This document shows, piece by piece, positions 36,148 through 47,282 of a stretch of DNA of 64,000 nt; positions within the stretch are counted from its first letter, which is position 1, and the number at the start of each line of letters is the position of its first letter. Under the pieces are notes generated by a model. That model made no database searches. It had not been told where the DNA came from and saw nothing but the letters and a program-made list of their open reading frames with translations. This DNA comes from Panicum virgatum. Lineage: Eukaryota > Streptophyta > Magnoliopsida > Poales > Poaceae. Location: contig NC_053146.1 of assembly GCF_016808335.1 (NCBI RefSeq), positions 9,493,015 to 9,557,014 on the forward strand, read 5' to 3'. The position numbers were made by a program, and so were the translations under genes.

Positions 36148-36966
36148 TAAATTTCTCATTTGTATTTTAGGTTTCTCAATTTGGACCCAAGCTATCAGTA
36201 ATTTGACATGGCATAGAATCTAAATATTTTTCATTTCAAGATTAAGATTTCATTTCAACTTGCAGCTGAGAAAAGGCCTCCTTTGATTATGCATGCCAAT
36301 GCCATCATTTTTATTAGATTCGACATACTTTTTTTTTCTAGTGTAATGATGGATCTATACCTCAAAAAGAGAGGGGGGGGGGGGGGGGGGAATGAGGGAG
36401 GGAGGGAGTTTCCTATCGCTTCATCCTCCTTTTTATAGGATTTGGACTACCTCTGAATGCTGATTAATCTTTTCTAGTTGTACTCCTATTTGACTACATC
36501 TGAATGTATTATATATATATTTAAATGTTTGCTTGTTGTTAATCCAGAACATCCTTTTATATTTTTTTTTGAATAGATGCCTCCTGAAAGGCATTCTCAT
36601 TTTTGTTGCTGTTAATTTCTAGTTGCAGGATCAATCAACTTGTGTTTATGTTTTCCCCACTATTGGCATCCAACAAACTGGTGCACAACACTGGCTTGTG
36701 CTCGCCTATGGCAACTCGCGAACAGAGTGATGATGATAGTGACTCACGCAGTTAAAGAAGCATGTGGTTTTCCAGCAGTGACTATGTGCAGGTCTTTTCT
36801 TTTTTATAATCAGTTGCTTTTTCGGTACTTCAACCTTTTGTCCTTTGTCCCATATATAGCATGATCATGTAGTCTACTTTTTCGTTTGCAATTTTGTTTT
36901 TTATTTTAGTTCTGTTCTTTTTCGTTCAAACGCAGCTATGCTCTTGATAGTGAATGCAACAATCTA

Positions 36967-37202
36967 CTCTTTCCGTTCCAAATTATAGGTCGTTTGACTT
37001 TTTTGACACCAAGTTTGACCACTCGTCTTATTCAAAAAATTTATGAAAACATAGTCAAATTTAACTCATTCTTGAAGAACTTGTATTGATGAAGTAAGCC
37101 ACAACAAAAAAATTGATATTTTGCATAAATTTTTGAATAAGACGAATGGTCAAACTTGGGGGTGAAAAAAGTCAAACGATCTATAATTTGGAACGGAGGG
37201 AG
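36967..37202. mobile_element. Stowaway-type (Tc1/mariner) MITE, 236 bp
   Basis: The ends CTCTTTCCGTTCCAAATTAT and ATAATTTGGAACGGAGGGAG are near-perfect inverted repeats, flanked on both sides by TA (36965-36966 and 37203-37204). This is the standard Stowaway structure. The repeat arms extend over GTCGTTTGACTTTTTT. Confidence 0.9.
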
Positions 37203-37795
37203 TATATGCTGCTACCTACTATCGAACAGGTGCATGGATGTGTTACGACATCGGAGAAGATAAAACCATTTTGGCAACTGTTGTGAATGCCAATCTCGAC
37301 CTGCAAAGCAAGAACCATGCTCAAATTATGTTGAGGCGGCTTGACATCCGAAGATATTTGCAGCTCTGCAGCTCTTATTTGTTTCAAGTGATGTGAAGTG
37401 GCAAATACAATCTGATGAATCTATTTGGTGCCGGAGTTTCTGTTGTGATCCTATGAAACTTTGTTAGCTTTTGATCAACGACCTATGTAACTTTGATAGC
37501 TTCTGATAGCTATGAACCCAGAGATGCAGAGTCCATGCACAAGTTCAGTCTGTTTCTATTTTCTAATCTGGCTATTTTTAACTGTTGAACCAAATTTAGA
37601 ATATGATGTTTTTCCCACCAATGGTGTTTCAATTGTTTTTTGTTGATTAGAGCCATCTGATTAAAATCTGATGGTTAGAAAATTCGGGTGCTAGTTACCT
37701 TTAAAACACACGAATGCTCCTGAATCTTTTTTTCGTGTGTTTTGTCCACTTCCGATGCCCGGGTGTCAGATGCTTACGAAACACTCAGGTATGAA
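37203..37795. other. Spacer upstream of HROB, no gene seen
   Basis: A short open stretch around 37230-37400 on either strand has no recognisable domain. Confidence 0.4.
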
Positions 37796-38037
37796 GGGCG
37801 TGTTTGGCTGGGCTCCTCGCGGCTCTAGCTCCGGCACTGTTCACTACTGTTCGGTACTGTTTGAAGCCGCAAGAAGCCGCTAAAACCCAGCTTCGCGCGG
37901 CTCCCTCTAACACAAGACACAGTAAGGAGGAGCCGGAGCCGTTTTCTGTTGCTGCCACAGTGAGAAACAGTATAAAACAGTAGTATTTCCTGTAGCATGA
38001 AGCCGGAGCCGGCGGAGGCGGAGCCCTCCAAAGGGCC
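37796..38037. mobile_element. hAT-type MITE in the HROB upstream region
   Basis: The left end GGGCGTGTTTGGCTGGGCTCC and the reverse complement of the right end (CGGCCCTTTGGAGGGCTCC) share the TTTGG...GGGCTCC core of the 20554-22052 element. Length is about 242 bp. It ends about 150 bases before the HROB start codon. The target duplication is unclear. Confidence 0.6.
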
Positions 38038-38059
38038 GAAGTAGACAGATCGGCGACCA

Positions 38060-38187
38060 CCCCGACGCTGGGCCGTCGGGTTTTTTCTAGACCAAAGGGC
38101 TCTTTGGCCCAACTTTTTTAGACGCTGGGCCGTCGGCTTTCGGCACCATCACAAAAAACCACAACCACTCCGCCGCCGCCCCGTTCC
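38060..38187 (+). promoter_or_regulatory. HROB proximal promoter with three site II motifs
   Basis: TGGGCC or its complement occurs at 38069-38074, 38106-38111 and 38126-38131. A 16-bp GACGCTGGGCCGTCGG block is present twice (38064 and 38121). Site II (TGGGCC/T) motifs are known upstream of many plant proliferation and DNA-maintenance genes. No TATA box is evident. Confidence 0.55.
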
Positions 38188-40608
38188 ATGGCGCACCTCC
38201 TATCCCCCGCCGCCGCCGCCGCCGATGCCGCCTGGGAGGCCGCGCTGGACGTCCACGACTCCGTCATCCGCCTCGACGCCCCATCCCCATCGCCGCCCAT
38301 CCCGCGCTCCCGCACCGCCGCACCCTCCCGCGGGGACAGGCCCCCGCACCCCTCCCGCCGCCACCGCGCCCCCGAGCCCGCCTCCGCCTTCCAGGATACA
38401 GCGCGGCGCCGCGTCGCCGAAGGCTCGCCTCTCGCTCTCGCTCTGGGGCGCGCCGGCGCGCGGGCCCCGGACGCCGACTTCCTGCTTCCCCCCTGGCTCT
38501 GCGCCCTCCAGTTCCTCGGTGAGGGATACCTCCGAGCATGTGTCGCGGGTCTCGCCGCTGATGGCCTTTCTCTTCGCGTTTCTTAGCGAGTAAAATATGT
38601 TTGTGTTGCAGGGAAGGACCGCGCGTGGGAGCAGCCGGGGATCAAGGCGATCAGGGGTGAAGATGAATTGCATCGAGCACCTCTGGTGCGTGTTCCAAAC
38701 CTGCCTAGCTTTCAGCTTTTCATCTCATCCGAGTGTGATATTTCGTGGTGCACTGACCATTTTGGGCGTTTGCATTGCCGTCAGGTGGCCGGGGTGGTGA
38801 CATCCTGCAAGCCAAATGGCCTGGGTGATCTCCTGATTACGCTTAAGGTTAGCATTGGGAATCATCGCCTTATTCTGCTCCTTGTGCTGTCTTTTTTCTT
38901 TTCAGTAACTAGTTTAATGCATGTTCGATTGCTACTGCCACAGAAAATAGCATCTCTTTACCTGAGTGACAATGATTGGTAATTCTTGATAGGACCCTAC
39001 CGACACAATTTCTGCTGCAGTACACAAGAAAGTTCTTTTGGAGGGTAATAATGATCAGGATATTTCTGTTGGCTGTGTCATTCTCCTCAGTAAGGTATAA
39101 TATATAAGCTGCGGTTTCTTTTGTTTTCAAACTACTCTACTGACTACTGTGGTGGCTACTGGCAAGTGATTCATTAAGCAGTTGAGGATGTTTTCAATTT
39201 CAGGTAGCTGTTTTCCGTCCAACTCCCAAATCATGCTACCTGAACATTGCCAAAGTGGTTAAGGTATCATCCGTACATGCTACTAATGCATGCAGTCTGT
39301 TTTTGGTGTTCATGATGGTCATAGTTTCCCAGTTTAATTGTTATTGTAACCAATGACTGTTGAAATATGACTTGCCACTGAATGGTTAAAAGGAAAGGAA
39401 ACTAAAATAAAACACTCTTGTAATATGTAGAAAAAATCCTTTATTGTACACTGCAATTTTCGGAATCTTACTAATGATATTGGTTATTGACTTGAATTTT
39501 GTGTATTTAACTGTGGTAATGAGATACAAACCATTACTTTAAGGCAACAAAACAAGCGTGAATCCAAAGGTGAAATTTTTCAATCAACCATTGATCTGGA
39601 ATGGACTAGATATTACTTGTAAAATCTTGAAATGTTATAGCGCTTTAGTCATTGCACGATTACACTGAAAAAGAAAACATGACACTTGGTATCTCCCTTT
39701 TAATTCAGTTGCATTTCAAGTCTCAGGAGTCAGGAATTTAAGTGTATAGCATTCTTTCTGCAGCAATTTCGCAGGGGTGTTTTGTCAAATGGTCTTAAAC
39801 ACATTACATGATACTGTTTTGTATGAGAATCCTCTTATGACATATGGGTATAATATGCAAATGTTTGCAGGTTTTCAGAAAGGACTGCGATGCCCCATCT
39901 AAGCGATTGATTTCATCAAATACTACTGAAAGAAGTGAAGATTCTACCAACAATATAATGACAAGACTTTTAGGTCATGAAAGGATGATGGCCAGTAACA
40001 ATGAGATGACAGTTATTGAGGTTTCTCTTCAACACCAGGGAACATCTGATTCAAATAATAGCACTTCAGCACTGGATATTTATGGTAGATGTAGTATAGG
40101 AAATAACCAGGAAGGTGGACTACAAATGTTGGCTGGAGGTCCACACAGAAAGACATGTTCTCAGCCTAGTCTTTGTGGAAGTACAGTCATGTTTGGAGAC
40201 AGATATTCTACTCAGGCTAGTGATAATGAAAATCTTAGGCTACCTTTTGATAATGAAAAGATGCTCCATATTAATAAAAAGCTGAAGAGTGATGCAATGC
40301 TTCCTGATGGCAATGGTGAAACTGCAAGCTCAAGAATAGATACTGAGAACAGTAAGGTTTTAAAGAGGAATATGAACACTGAGTTAGATGGTATGTCAGA
40401 ACAGTTTAATGGTCAACATGCCTCCATCATGGAGCCTATTGAGCATCAGCAAAGGAACTTCACTGCTGCGAATGCAGGTGTTCAGCCAACTAAAGAATAT
40501 GCTCCTTCCATCAGTGGTTCTCTTCTCAATCCCGAAAAAGCATTGCCAGTTGCTTCTTTAGCAGAATGGACAGATGACCAGGTTTCTGAGCTACTTACTG
40601 ACTACTAA
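38188..40608 (+). CDS. Homologous recombination OB-fold protein (HROB/MCM8IP) homologue
   Basis: Exons: 38188-38518, 38612-38685, 38785-38847, 38993-39094, 39204-39263 and 39871-40608, giving 455 residues with consistent GT/AG sites and phases. The stretch 38686-38784 (99 nt, GTGCGT...CCGTCAG) is also open in frame, so retaining it would give 488 residues. The central part (about residues 135-215) matches the conserved HROB OB-fold domain (DUF4539), with KPNGLGDLLITLKDPT, then HKKVL, DISVGCVILL and CYLNIAKVVKVF. The N terminus is proline/arginine-rich after a short WEAALDV motif. The last exon is polar and probably disordered, ending in a conserved-looking EWTDDQVSELL. In animals HROB recruits the MCM8-MCM9 helicase during homologous recombination; the same nuclear role here is inferred. 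The ATG is in good context. It converges with the BTB gene. Confidence 0.85.
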
Positions 40609-41404
40609 TATTGTAATGTGTATCTGATCAGCAAGTTGATAGATTTTGGTAGTCAATTTGCTGCTGTTATATTAATATATTTCTGTACACTAGCTCTTAG
40701 GATCTAGATTTGTATACGGTTGCTGTCCAGTTCACCTTTTTGAAATGTTTGTGCCATGCGGTCTCAAGTTGTACATAAATCTTTCAAGTTAGGGGGAGAA
40801 AGGACTTCCTTGTATCCATTTTCCCTTGTGGAAACAGAAAGAGAATCCATAAGATAGGTTGCATTTTTCTAAGCATTTTCAGATTTTTCTTTACACGATT
40901 ATGAATGTGGGTACAAAATTGTGAATTGAGTTGGATATGTAACTCTAATTTTACCTTTATTCACTCTGTTCGTTTGGTTGTGGCTGGTGGCTGGTGCTGA
41001 TTTGGTGTGAGAGAAAAGCACTGCTAGCTGGTTGGCTGACAAGCCAAGTGAATAGAGTATGCTGTCCGACATTAATATCTGGCTGCCAGAGGCTCACCAG
41101 ATGCACGTAAAATGTAGCATTTCCACCTTGTACAATCTCTGTAAAAATGGTTTCGCAAACAAGCTGATCAGATCAACAAAGAATTGTGAAGCCCCTATTA
41201 TAATTGACGGGATGCTCAAATTGCAATGCAGTATATTATTGGTAAACAAAAATGCACAACTCCAAAGTTTAAACCAATCCAGAGGCGAAGTGCCTTTGTC
41301 ATTAAAAAAACCCACCACGAGATCTGCCCGTCGACCATCATCACAGCTGCCCCAAGATCAAGTTAATATTGAGATAGTCAAATGCTCATCACACATCAAT
41401 TCAC
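40609..41404. other. HROB 3' region and intergenic spacer
   Basis: It holds the HROB 3' UTR (ATTAATATATTTCTG near 40670) and a small MITE. The 124-codon open frame at 41059-41433 runs into the Copia LTR and has no recognisable domain. Confidence 0.4.
40963..41059. mobile_element. Tiny hAT-type MITE (about 97 bp)
   Basis: ACTCTGTTCGTTTGGTTGTGG at the left and the reverse complement of the right end (ACTCTATTCACTTGGCTTGTC) form imperfect terminal inverted repeats. CTGTTCGTTTGG-type ends are common in grass hAT MITEs. No target duplication is clear. Confidence 0.6.
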
Positions 41405-41428
41405 TATATTACGTCAAGATGCCATTAC

Positions 41429-41530
41429 TGTAAGAGGAATAATTGATCTATTCCTCCAACCCTAGAAGGGTGGGTATATATAATACATATACATGGGCCT
41501 CTATACACATGAGCTCAATATACACCAACA
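41429..41530 (-). repeat. 3' LTR of the second Copia element (102 bp)
   Basis: On the plus strand it runs from TGTAAGAGGAATAATTG to TATACACCAACA. It contains TATATATAAT as a likely promoter core. Confidence 0.9.
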
Positions 41531-41650
41531 CCCCCCCCCCCCCCCCGCAGTCTGAACTACCGGCACAGCGGTGTTCAAGACTGGACAACAAGAATACCAA
41601 CACCCCCCGCAGTCTGAACAACCGGTGCAGCGGTGTTCAACACTAGACAA
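41531..41650 (-). repeat. Duplicated polypurine tract region
   Basis: A 60-70 bp segment is present twice. On the minus strand each copy carries CTGCGGGGG before TGTTGGT, so it includes the polypurine tract and the first bases of the LTR. The copy next to the true LTR has its G run expanded to 17 or so. Confidence 0.7.
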
Positions 41651-41691
41651 GAATAGAGTACAAAGAGCTAATACCCCCCCTGCAACCATAA

Positions 41692-42990
41692 CTAGCCACC
41701 GGCTACATTGAGGCTGGAGCGAAACTCCAATAAGGTCGAGGAGGGCAGCCCCTTGGTGAAGATGTCAGCAAACTGGGAGGTAGTCGGGACATGGAGTACC
41801 CGAACATCGCCGACGGCGACTCTGTCGCGCACGAAATGCAGGTCAATCTCCCCATGTTTCATCCGCTGATGCTGGACGGGGTTGGTGGAGAGATACACGG
41901 CGCTGACGTTGTCGCAGTAGACAAGCGTGCTCTTGGCGAGCAGGCTGTGGTGCTCCGCCAAGAGCTGTCGTAGCCAGGATGCCTCCGCCACGCCGTTAGC
42001 AATAGCCCGGTACTCCGCCTCAGCACTAGAGCGGGAGACAACCGGCTGCCGCTTGGACGACCAGGAGACCAGGTTGCCGCCTAGGAAGACGGCGTAGCCG
42101 GAAGTGGAGCGACGAGTGTCCGGGCAGCCAGCCCAGTCAGCGTCGGTGTAGACCACCAGCTCAGCAGAGGACAAGCGGTGCAGCTCCAGGCTGAGGTCCA
42201 CTGTGCCACGGACGTAGCGGAGGAGACGCTTCAGCACAGCAAGGTGTGACTCCCGCGGATCATGCATATGGAGACAGACCTGCTGGACAGCGTAGGTGAG
42301 GTCCGGCCTGGTGAAAGTGAGGTACTGTAAGGCTCCAGCAAGACTCCGGAAGGCAGTAGGATCAGCCACCAGATCACCCAGATCAGCAGACAACTTCGCC
42401 TGAGTGTCGACAGGAGTGGAGCAGAGCTTGCAATCAGTCATCCCAGCCCGCTCCAGAATATCAAGTGCGTACTGCCGCTGGTGAAGGAGAAGACCAGACG
42501 GGCGAGGCTCAACAGTGATGCCCAAGAAGTGGTGGAGCTGACCAAGATCCTTCATAGCGAACTCCTGCAGCAGAGAGGAGATGACACTCTGAAGCAACTA
42601 TTGACTGGAGGCTTTGAGCACAATGTCATCGACATAGAGCAGCAGATATGCAGCCTCATCCCCACGGCGGTAGACGAAGAGAGACGTGTCAGACTTGGCC
42701 TCGGTGAACCCCAATGTCAGCAAGAACGTGGCGAACCGAGAGTACCAAGCCCGAGGAGCCTACTTCAGACCATAGAGAGACTTGTTGAGCCGGCAGACCA
42801 TATCCGGACGACTCGAATCCACAAATCCCGCAGGCTGAGAGCAGTAGACAGTCTCTGACAGAGTGCCGTGAAGAAACGCATTCTTCACGTCCAGCTGGTG
42901 CATAGGCCAAGAGCGCGAGAGCGCAAGCAAGAGGACCGTGCACACCGTAGCGGGCTTCACCACTGGACTGAATGTCTCATCATAGTCCAC
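41692..42990 (-). pseudogene. Copia reverse transcriptase and RNase H
   Basis: The 301-codon frame 42597-41692 contains the RT C-terminal part and RNase H (SKRQPVVSRSSAEAEYRA, then ADIFTKGLP). Upstream, 42990-42760 holds the RT N-terminal motif (DVKNAFLHG), interrupted by a TAG at about 42761. YVDD lies between the two frames near 42620. Individual stops, not extensive decay, break the polyprotein. Confidence 0.88.
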
Positions 42991-43530
42991 ACCAAGCCGC
43001 TGGGTGAATCCCCGGAGAATTCAGCGAGCCTTGTAGCGCTCCAGTGTGCCGTCAGCCCGACACTTATGCGTCCAGATCCACTTGCCAGTCACCACATTGC
43101 AACCAGACTGACGCGGCACGAGGTCCCACGTCTGGTTGGCGAGGAGAGCCGCGTACTCCTCTTCCATCGCGCGACGCCAGTGAGGATCCGCCAGGGTGTC
43201 GCGGACAGAGTAGGGTACCGGAGAGACCCGCGGCTCTCCCTCGGTGGCGGAGAGAGTTGTGGCCTGAGACGCCATCCGCCGAGTCACCATGGGATGGATA
43301 TGCCGAGGATCCCGATGGATGACTGGCGGGTGGTACACCGCTGGCTCGGCTCGAGAGGGAGCCGGAGGAGGCGGCGTCGGTGACGGCTCCGGTGTAGGCG
43401 TCGCAGGAGCCTCCGAAGCAGGAGGCGAATCTGGTGTCGGCGCCGAACGACGCCGGTGCACCTGGACCGGCTGAGCGTACCGCTGCGGCGCCGGTGTCGG
43501 CGCCGACCGGCGCCGGTACACCTGCACCGG

Positions 43531-44457
43531 CTAAGCGTACCACGTAGGTGCAGGGAAAGGCACCGGGGCCGCGCGTGGCACAGCGGGAGACACCGGGTCC
43601 GCGCGAAGCACGATCGAAGGTCCGGGGGCCGCGCGTGGCGCGACCGCGGGCACTGGGGTCGCGCTCGGCGCAACAGGGATCACCGGAAGCGGTGCCGATG
43701 CGCCGGGAAAACCTGCAGGGAAAGGACAAACAGGTAACGGTGGCTGAAACACCGGGTCAGTCGGAAACAGAGACTCCAGCTCGGGGTCATGAGAAGGAGT
43801 GGAGGAGGTGGAGTAGGGGAAATCCGACTCGTCAAAGACGACGTGTCGGGAGATCAGGACGCAGCGAGAGGTGAGGTCAAAGCATCGGTACCCCTTGTGG
43901 TCAGGGGAGTACCTTAGGAACACACAATGAGTCGAGCAGGGCGCCAGCTTGTGAGAAGCGGTGGCAGAGGTGTTAGGGTAACACGCACACCCGAAGACCC
44001 GAAGGTGGTCGTAGCGAGGAGGGGTACCGAAGAGAGCGTGGTGTGGAGTGGGAGCAGAAGAAGCAGTGGACGGAAGACGGTTGAGCAGGTAGGTGACGGT
44101 GTGGAGGCTCTCAGCCCAGAAGCGCGGGGGCAGAGAGGCCTGGATCAGAAGGGTGCGCACGACGTCGTTCGTCGTTCGAATCATCCGCTCAGTCTTCCCG
44201 TTCTGGGGAGAGGTATACGGACAAGACATATGCAGCTGGACACCCCGAGAGAGGAAGAAAGAACGGGAGGTGGAGTTATCGAACTCCCGCCCGTTGTTGC
44301 ACTGGACGGCCTTAACGGTGAGGCCGAACTGAGTGGACACCCAGGCAAAGAAGTGGAGGAGGGTGGGAAAAGTCTCAGACTTGGCGCGCAAAGGGAAAGT
44401 CCAAGAGTAATGCGAGAAATCGTCCACCATGACCAGATAATATTTGTAGCCAGACAT
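43531..44457 (-). pseudogene. Copia integrase
   Basis: The 308-codon minus-strand frame carries the DDE-type integrase core, including DDFSHYSW, the altered QCNNGREFDN region and SPQNGKTERM, and then the GKV-type C-terminal region with VFGCACYP. The linker towards RT (43021-43527) is proline- and arginine-rich. A TGA near 43020 separates it from RT. Confidence 0.88.
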
Positions 44458-45478
44458 GCTGAGTACATGAGATGTCCACAGGTCACAGTGAATTAGATCA
44501 AAAGCATGCGCAGCATGCGAAGAAGAAGAAGAAAACAGAAGTCTAACATGACGACCTAACTAGCACGCATGGCAGAGGTGCTCAGCAGGAGCCCTAGTAC
44601 ATGAAACTTCGGTACTACGGCTGAGCTGAGCCAAAACGTCGCGGCCGGGGTGACCAAGCCGGCGGTGCCAGGTGGTGGAGGAAGGCGTCACGGCAAAAGT
44701 AGTAGACGAAGAAGCCGAAGGCGAGGCAGCGGAAGCAGGAAGCCGAAGAGTGTAAAGGGGCCCCGGGCTGTCACATCGGAGGAGCGGACGCCGGAAAGCC
44801 GAATCCTTCACAGTAAGACCAGAGGAGTCAAATTCGATAGAACAGGAGTTGTCAGCAGTAAACTAGCGAATAGAAAGAAGGTTGTGAACCATTTGAGGAG
44901 CGACAAGAACATTAGGAAGGCAAGGAGCAGAACCCACGGCGGTGACAGGAAGGCAAGACCCATCGCCAACCATGATAGAAGAAGGACACGAGGGGTGTAG
45001 GGGTCGGACAGAAGAGAGGATACCGGTATCAGGAGTGGTGTGGAATGAGGCACCCGAGTCGGCGATCCACTCGGTGCTGGCCGGCAGCGTCAGTCCCATG
45101 GTGTTGAAGGACTGCGCCAGAGCGGCCTGGTCCCACCAACAGGCCAGGTCGGCTGCTGGCCGGGCTGAGCGGGCGGGGTCCAAGACGGCGCGAAGAGGGG
45201 AGCGGCACCAGTGAACATGGCCGCCGGCTGGAGCTGAGGACGAGGCCCCCCTCCCGGACCCTGGAACGGCCACATCGAGATGCGCCCTGACCATGGGTTG
45301 CTGAAGGATGGCCAAAGTGTACCTCCAGGGGCAGGGGTAGGAGCGGGAGCTAGAGCCGGAGGCGGCGTGCCTCGACGGCCCCCACCGACACCGGTAGTCG
45401 CAGGAGCAGGGCCACCAGTACCACCACCACTCCGTCCCCCTACCGGCGATGTCCACGCCCCCCCTCCGGTCTGCCCGG

Positions 45479-46294
45479 CTAGAGCAGCACCAAGGAGCAA
45501 GGTGGCAGGAGCGGCGGAGGAGGCCGGAGGAGCAGCGACGAGCACGGTGGGGGTGGACGAGGACGATCTGGGCGTGAGACCCCGCGAGACACCCGATCGG
45601 AGACGGGACACCCGAGGTCGTGAAGAGCATCGGCCATGCCCTTCATCCTCCGGCAGAACTCACCAACGGAGAGGTCCCCCTGTTGGAAGGTGCGGAAGGT
45701 GGCATCGAGCTGGAGGGCGCAGTACTCGGCGTTGCCGAGGAACTGCCCCTCGAGCGCCACCCAGGCCTGCCGCGCGGTGCCGCCGTGGGTTCTGACGAGG
45801 TCCTGAAGATCCAAGGAGATGGTCCCGAAGATCCAGGACATGGCGACGCTGTCGAGGCGCAGCTACACCGCGTCCCGCGCCTCGATCGGCATGTCGAGGA
45901 GGACGTGGTTGTCGAGGGCGTAGCGGCGGAGGGCGAGCAGAACCTGGTCCCGCCAGCGTCCGTAGGAGGAGGACGTCGGGTCGAGGAGGACGGTGACCAG
46001 GGCCCTGATGTTCTGGACGCCGGCGGCCTGGAGGTGGAGCTGGGCGACCATGGGGTCAGTCAGGTCGTGCCGGGCTCCAGATCCAGCGGGCGGGGCTTGG
46101 CGGGAGGAAGAGGCGCCGGGCTCGGGATCGACGGGCAGGCCGAAGGAGACGCGGAGGAAGCGCTCCGCCTCGGCGACGCGGACAGCAGAGGCGTCGGCCG
46201 CGGCGCGTTCGCGCTCCCAGGCCGGAGGAGCAGCGACGAAGAGCGGCGCATCCGCAGGCGACATCCCGAGCTCGGTCCACGCGGCATCAGGCAC
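45479..46294 (-). pseudogene. Copia gag
   Basis: Minus-strand frames 46294-45863 and 45841-45479 form one gag of the UBN2 type (RWRDQVLLALRRYALDNH; FGTISLDLQDLV). A TAG replaces a probable Trp codon between them. Upstream, 46300-46790 is very GC-rich with a frameshift. The 393-codon plus-strand frame here is its antisense shadow. Confidence 0.8.
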
Positions 46295-46809
46295 GGCGTC
46301 AGCGGCGGGCTGCTTGCCCGCGACGACAGCGGCGCGATGGGGCGCAGCGGCGGCGGCGGGATCCTGCAGCAGCAGCAGCGCGGCCTGCAGGGCGGCCGGA
46401 TTGGCGCCCGCGGCCTGCAGCAGCTATACTGCGGCCCGCAGGACGGACGGATCGACGTCGCCGACGGGCTGCTGGGCCCCCGCGCCAGCAGCAGCGGCGG
46501 CGGCGCGCTGCAGGCGGCAGGAGCGGCCGGATCCACGGCGTCGGCCTGCTACAGAGCAGCGGCTGCGACCGGAGCCGCAGCGGCGGCAGCTGGGCGCCAG
46601 GCAGCGGCGGCAGCAGAGGAAGTGGCGGCCGGCCAGGCGCACGGCGCAGCGGCTGCGCCTGCAGCAGAGGAAGGGGAGGAGGGAAGGGGAGGGAAGGAGG
46701 CGGCCCAGGAAGGGGAGAAGAGGGGCGGCGCCGGCGGCCGGCCATGGCTGCCGGCGGCGGCGGCTCGGAGAGAGGAGAGAGAGATGCTAACCCTAGGCTA
46801 ATGATACCA

Positions 46810-46912
46810 TGTAAGAGGGAATAATTGATATATTCCTCCAACCCTAAAAGGGTGGGTATATATAATACCTATACATGGGCCTCTATACACATAAGCTCAA
46901 TATACACCAACA
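46810..46912 (-). repeat. 5' LTR of the second Copia element (103 bp)
   Basis: Same sequence as 41429-41530 apart from about five differences. On the minus strand it ends ...CTCTTACA directly before the TGGTATCA primer site. Confidence 0.9.
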
Positions 46913-47282
46913 ATTACATCATATTTCATTATGAGCAGTAGGACATACTGTCACCAGCAACATCATCTAATTGATTATCATCTAAAAGATAGAAGTGTGC
47001 ATCTAAGCAAGCAGTAGAATTTGATGTTTACGTTTTTCTTACATGAATACACAAACGCATAGTTAGAATACTAATACTACAATATATTACGTCAAGATGC
47101 CATTACATCATATTTCATTATGAGCAGGACATGCTGTCACCAGCAACATCATCTAATTGATTATCATCTAAAAGATTGAAGTGTGCATCTAAGCAAGCAG
47201 TAGAATTTGATGTTTACGTTTTGCTTACATGAATACACAAACACATAGTTAGAATACTAATACTACAATAGTTCTGCAATCG

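Larger units (their letters stand above)
34229..36966. other. AT-rich spacer with short tandem repeats, no gene seen
   Basis: No convincing exon chain is found, although several TTTACAG-type acceptor-like sites occur. The repeats inside are listed separately. A run of 18 G residues lies at 36373-36390. Confidence 0.45.
41429..46912 (-). mobile_element. Nearly full-length Ty1/Copia retrotransposon, minus strand
   Basis: The element is bounded by 102-103 bp LTRs and flanked by ATTAC on both sides (41424-41428 and 46913-46917). Reading on the minus strand, the primer site TGGTATCA (46809-46802, complementary to initiator tRNA-Met) follows the 5' LTR. Gag, integrase, reverse transcriptase and RNase H follow in Copia order. 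A G-rich polypurine tract precedes the 3' LTR. The LTRs differ at about five positions, so insertion is fairly recent, perhaps one to a few million years at usual grass rates. Several single stops show it is inactive. Confidence 0.93.
41405..47268 (-). repeat. Tandem duplication (189/186 bp) downstream of the BTB gene, split by Copia
   Basis: Copy one is 41405-41428 plus 46918-47082 (189 bases when rejoined). Copy two is 47083-47268 (186 bases). They differ by one 3-bp indel and a few substitutions. The Copia element with its ATTAC target duplication lies inside copy one. Copy two abuts the BTB stop codon region, so it is probably 3' UTR. Confidence 0.9.

Noticed and set aside
36373..36390. 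Run of 18 G residues as a possible G-quadruplex switch
   Set aside because: A homopolymer alone is common and error-prone in assemblies, and no gene is near enough to support regulation.
39844..39870. Open frame start upstream of the last HROB exon
   Set aside because: These codons lie in the intron before the TTTGCAG acceptor at 39870, so the ATG is not a gene start.
45620..46801. 393-codon plus-strand open frame
   Set aside because: It is antisense to Copia gag and very GC-rich, with low-complexity Ala, Gly and Arg runs.
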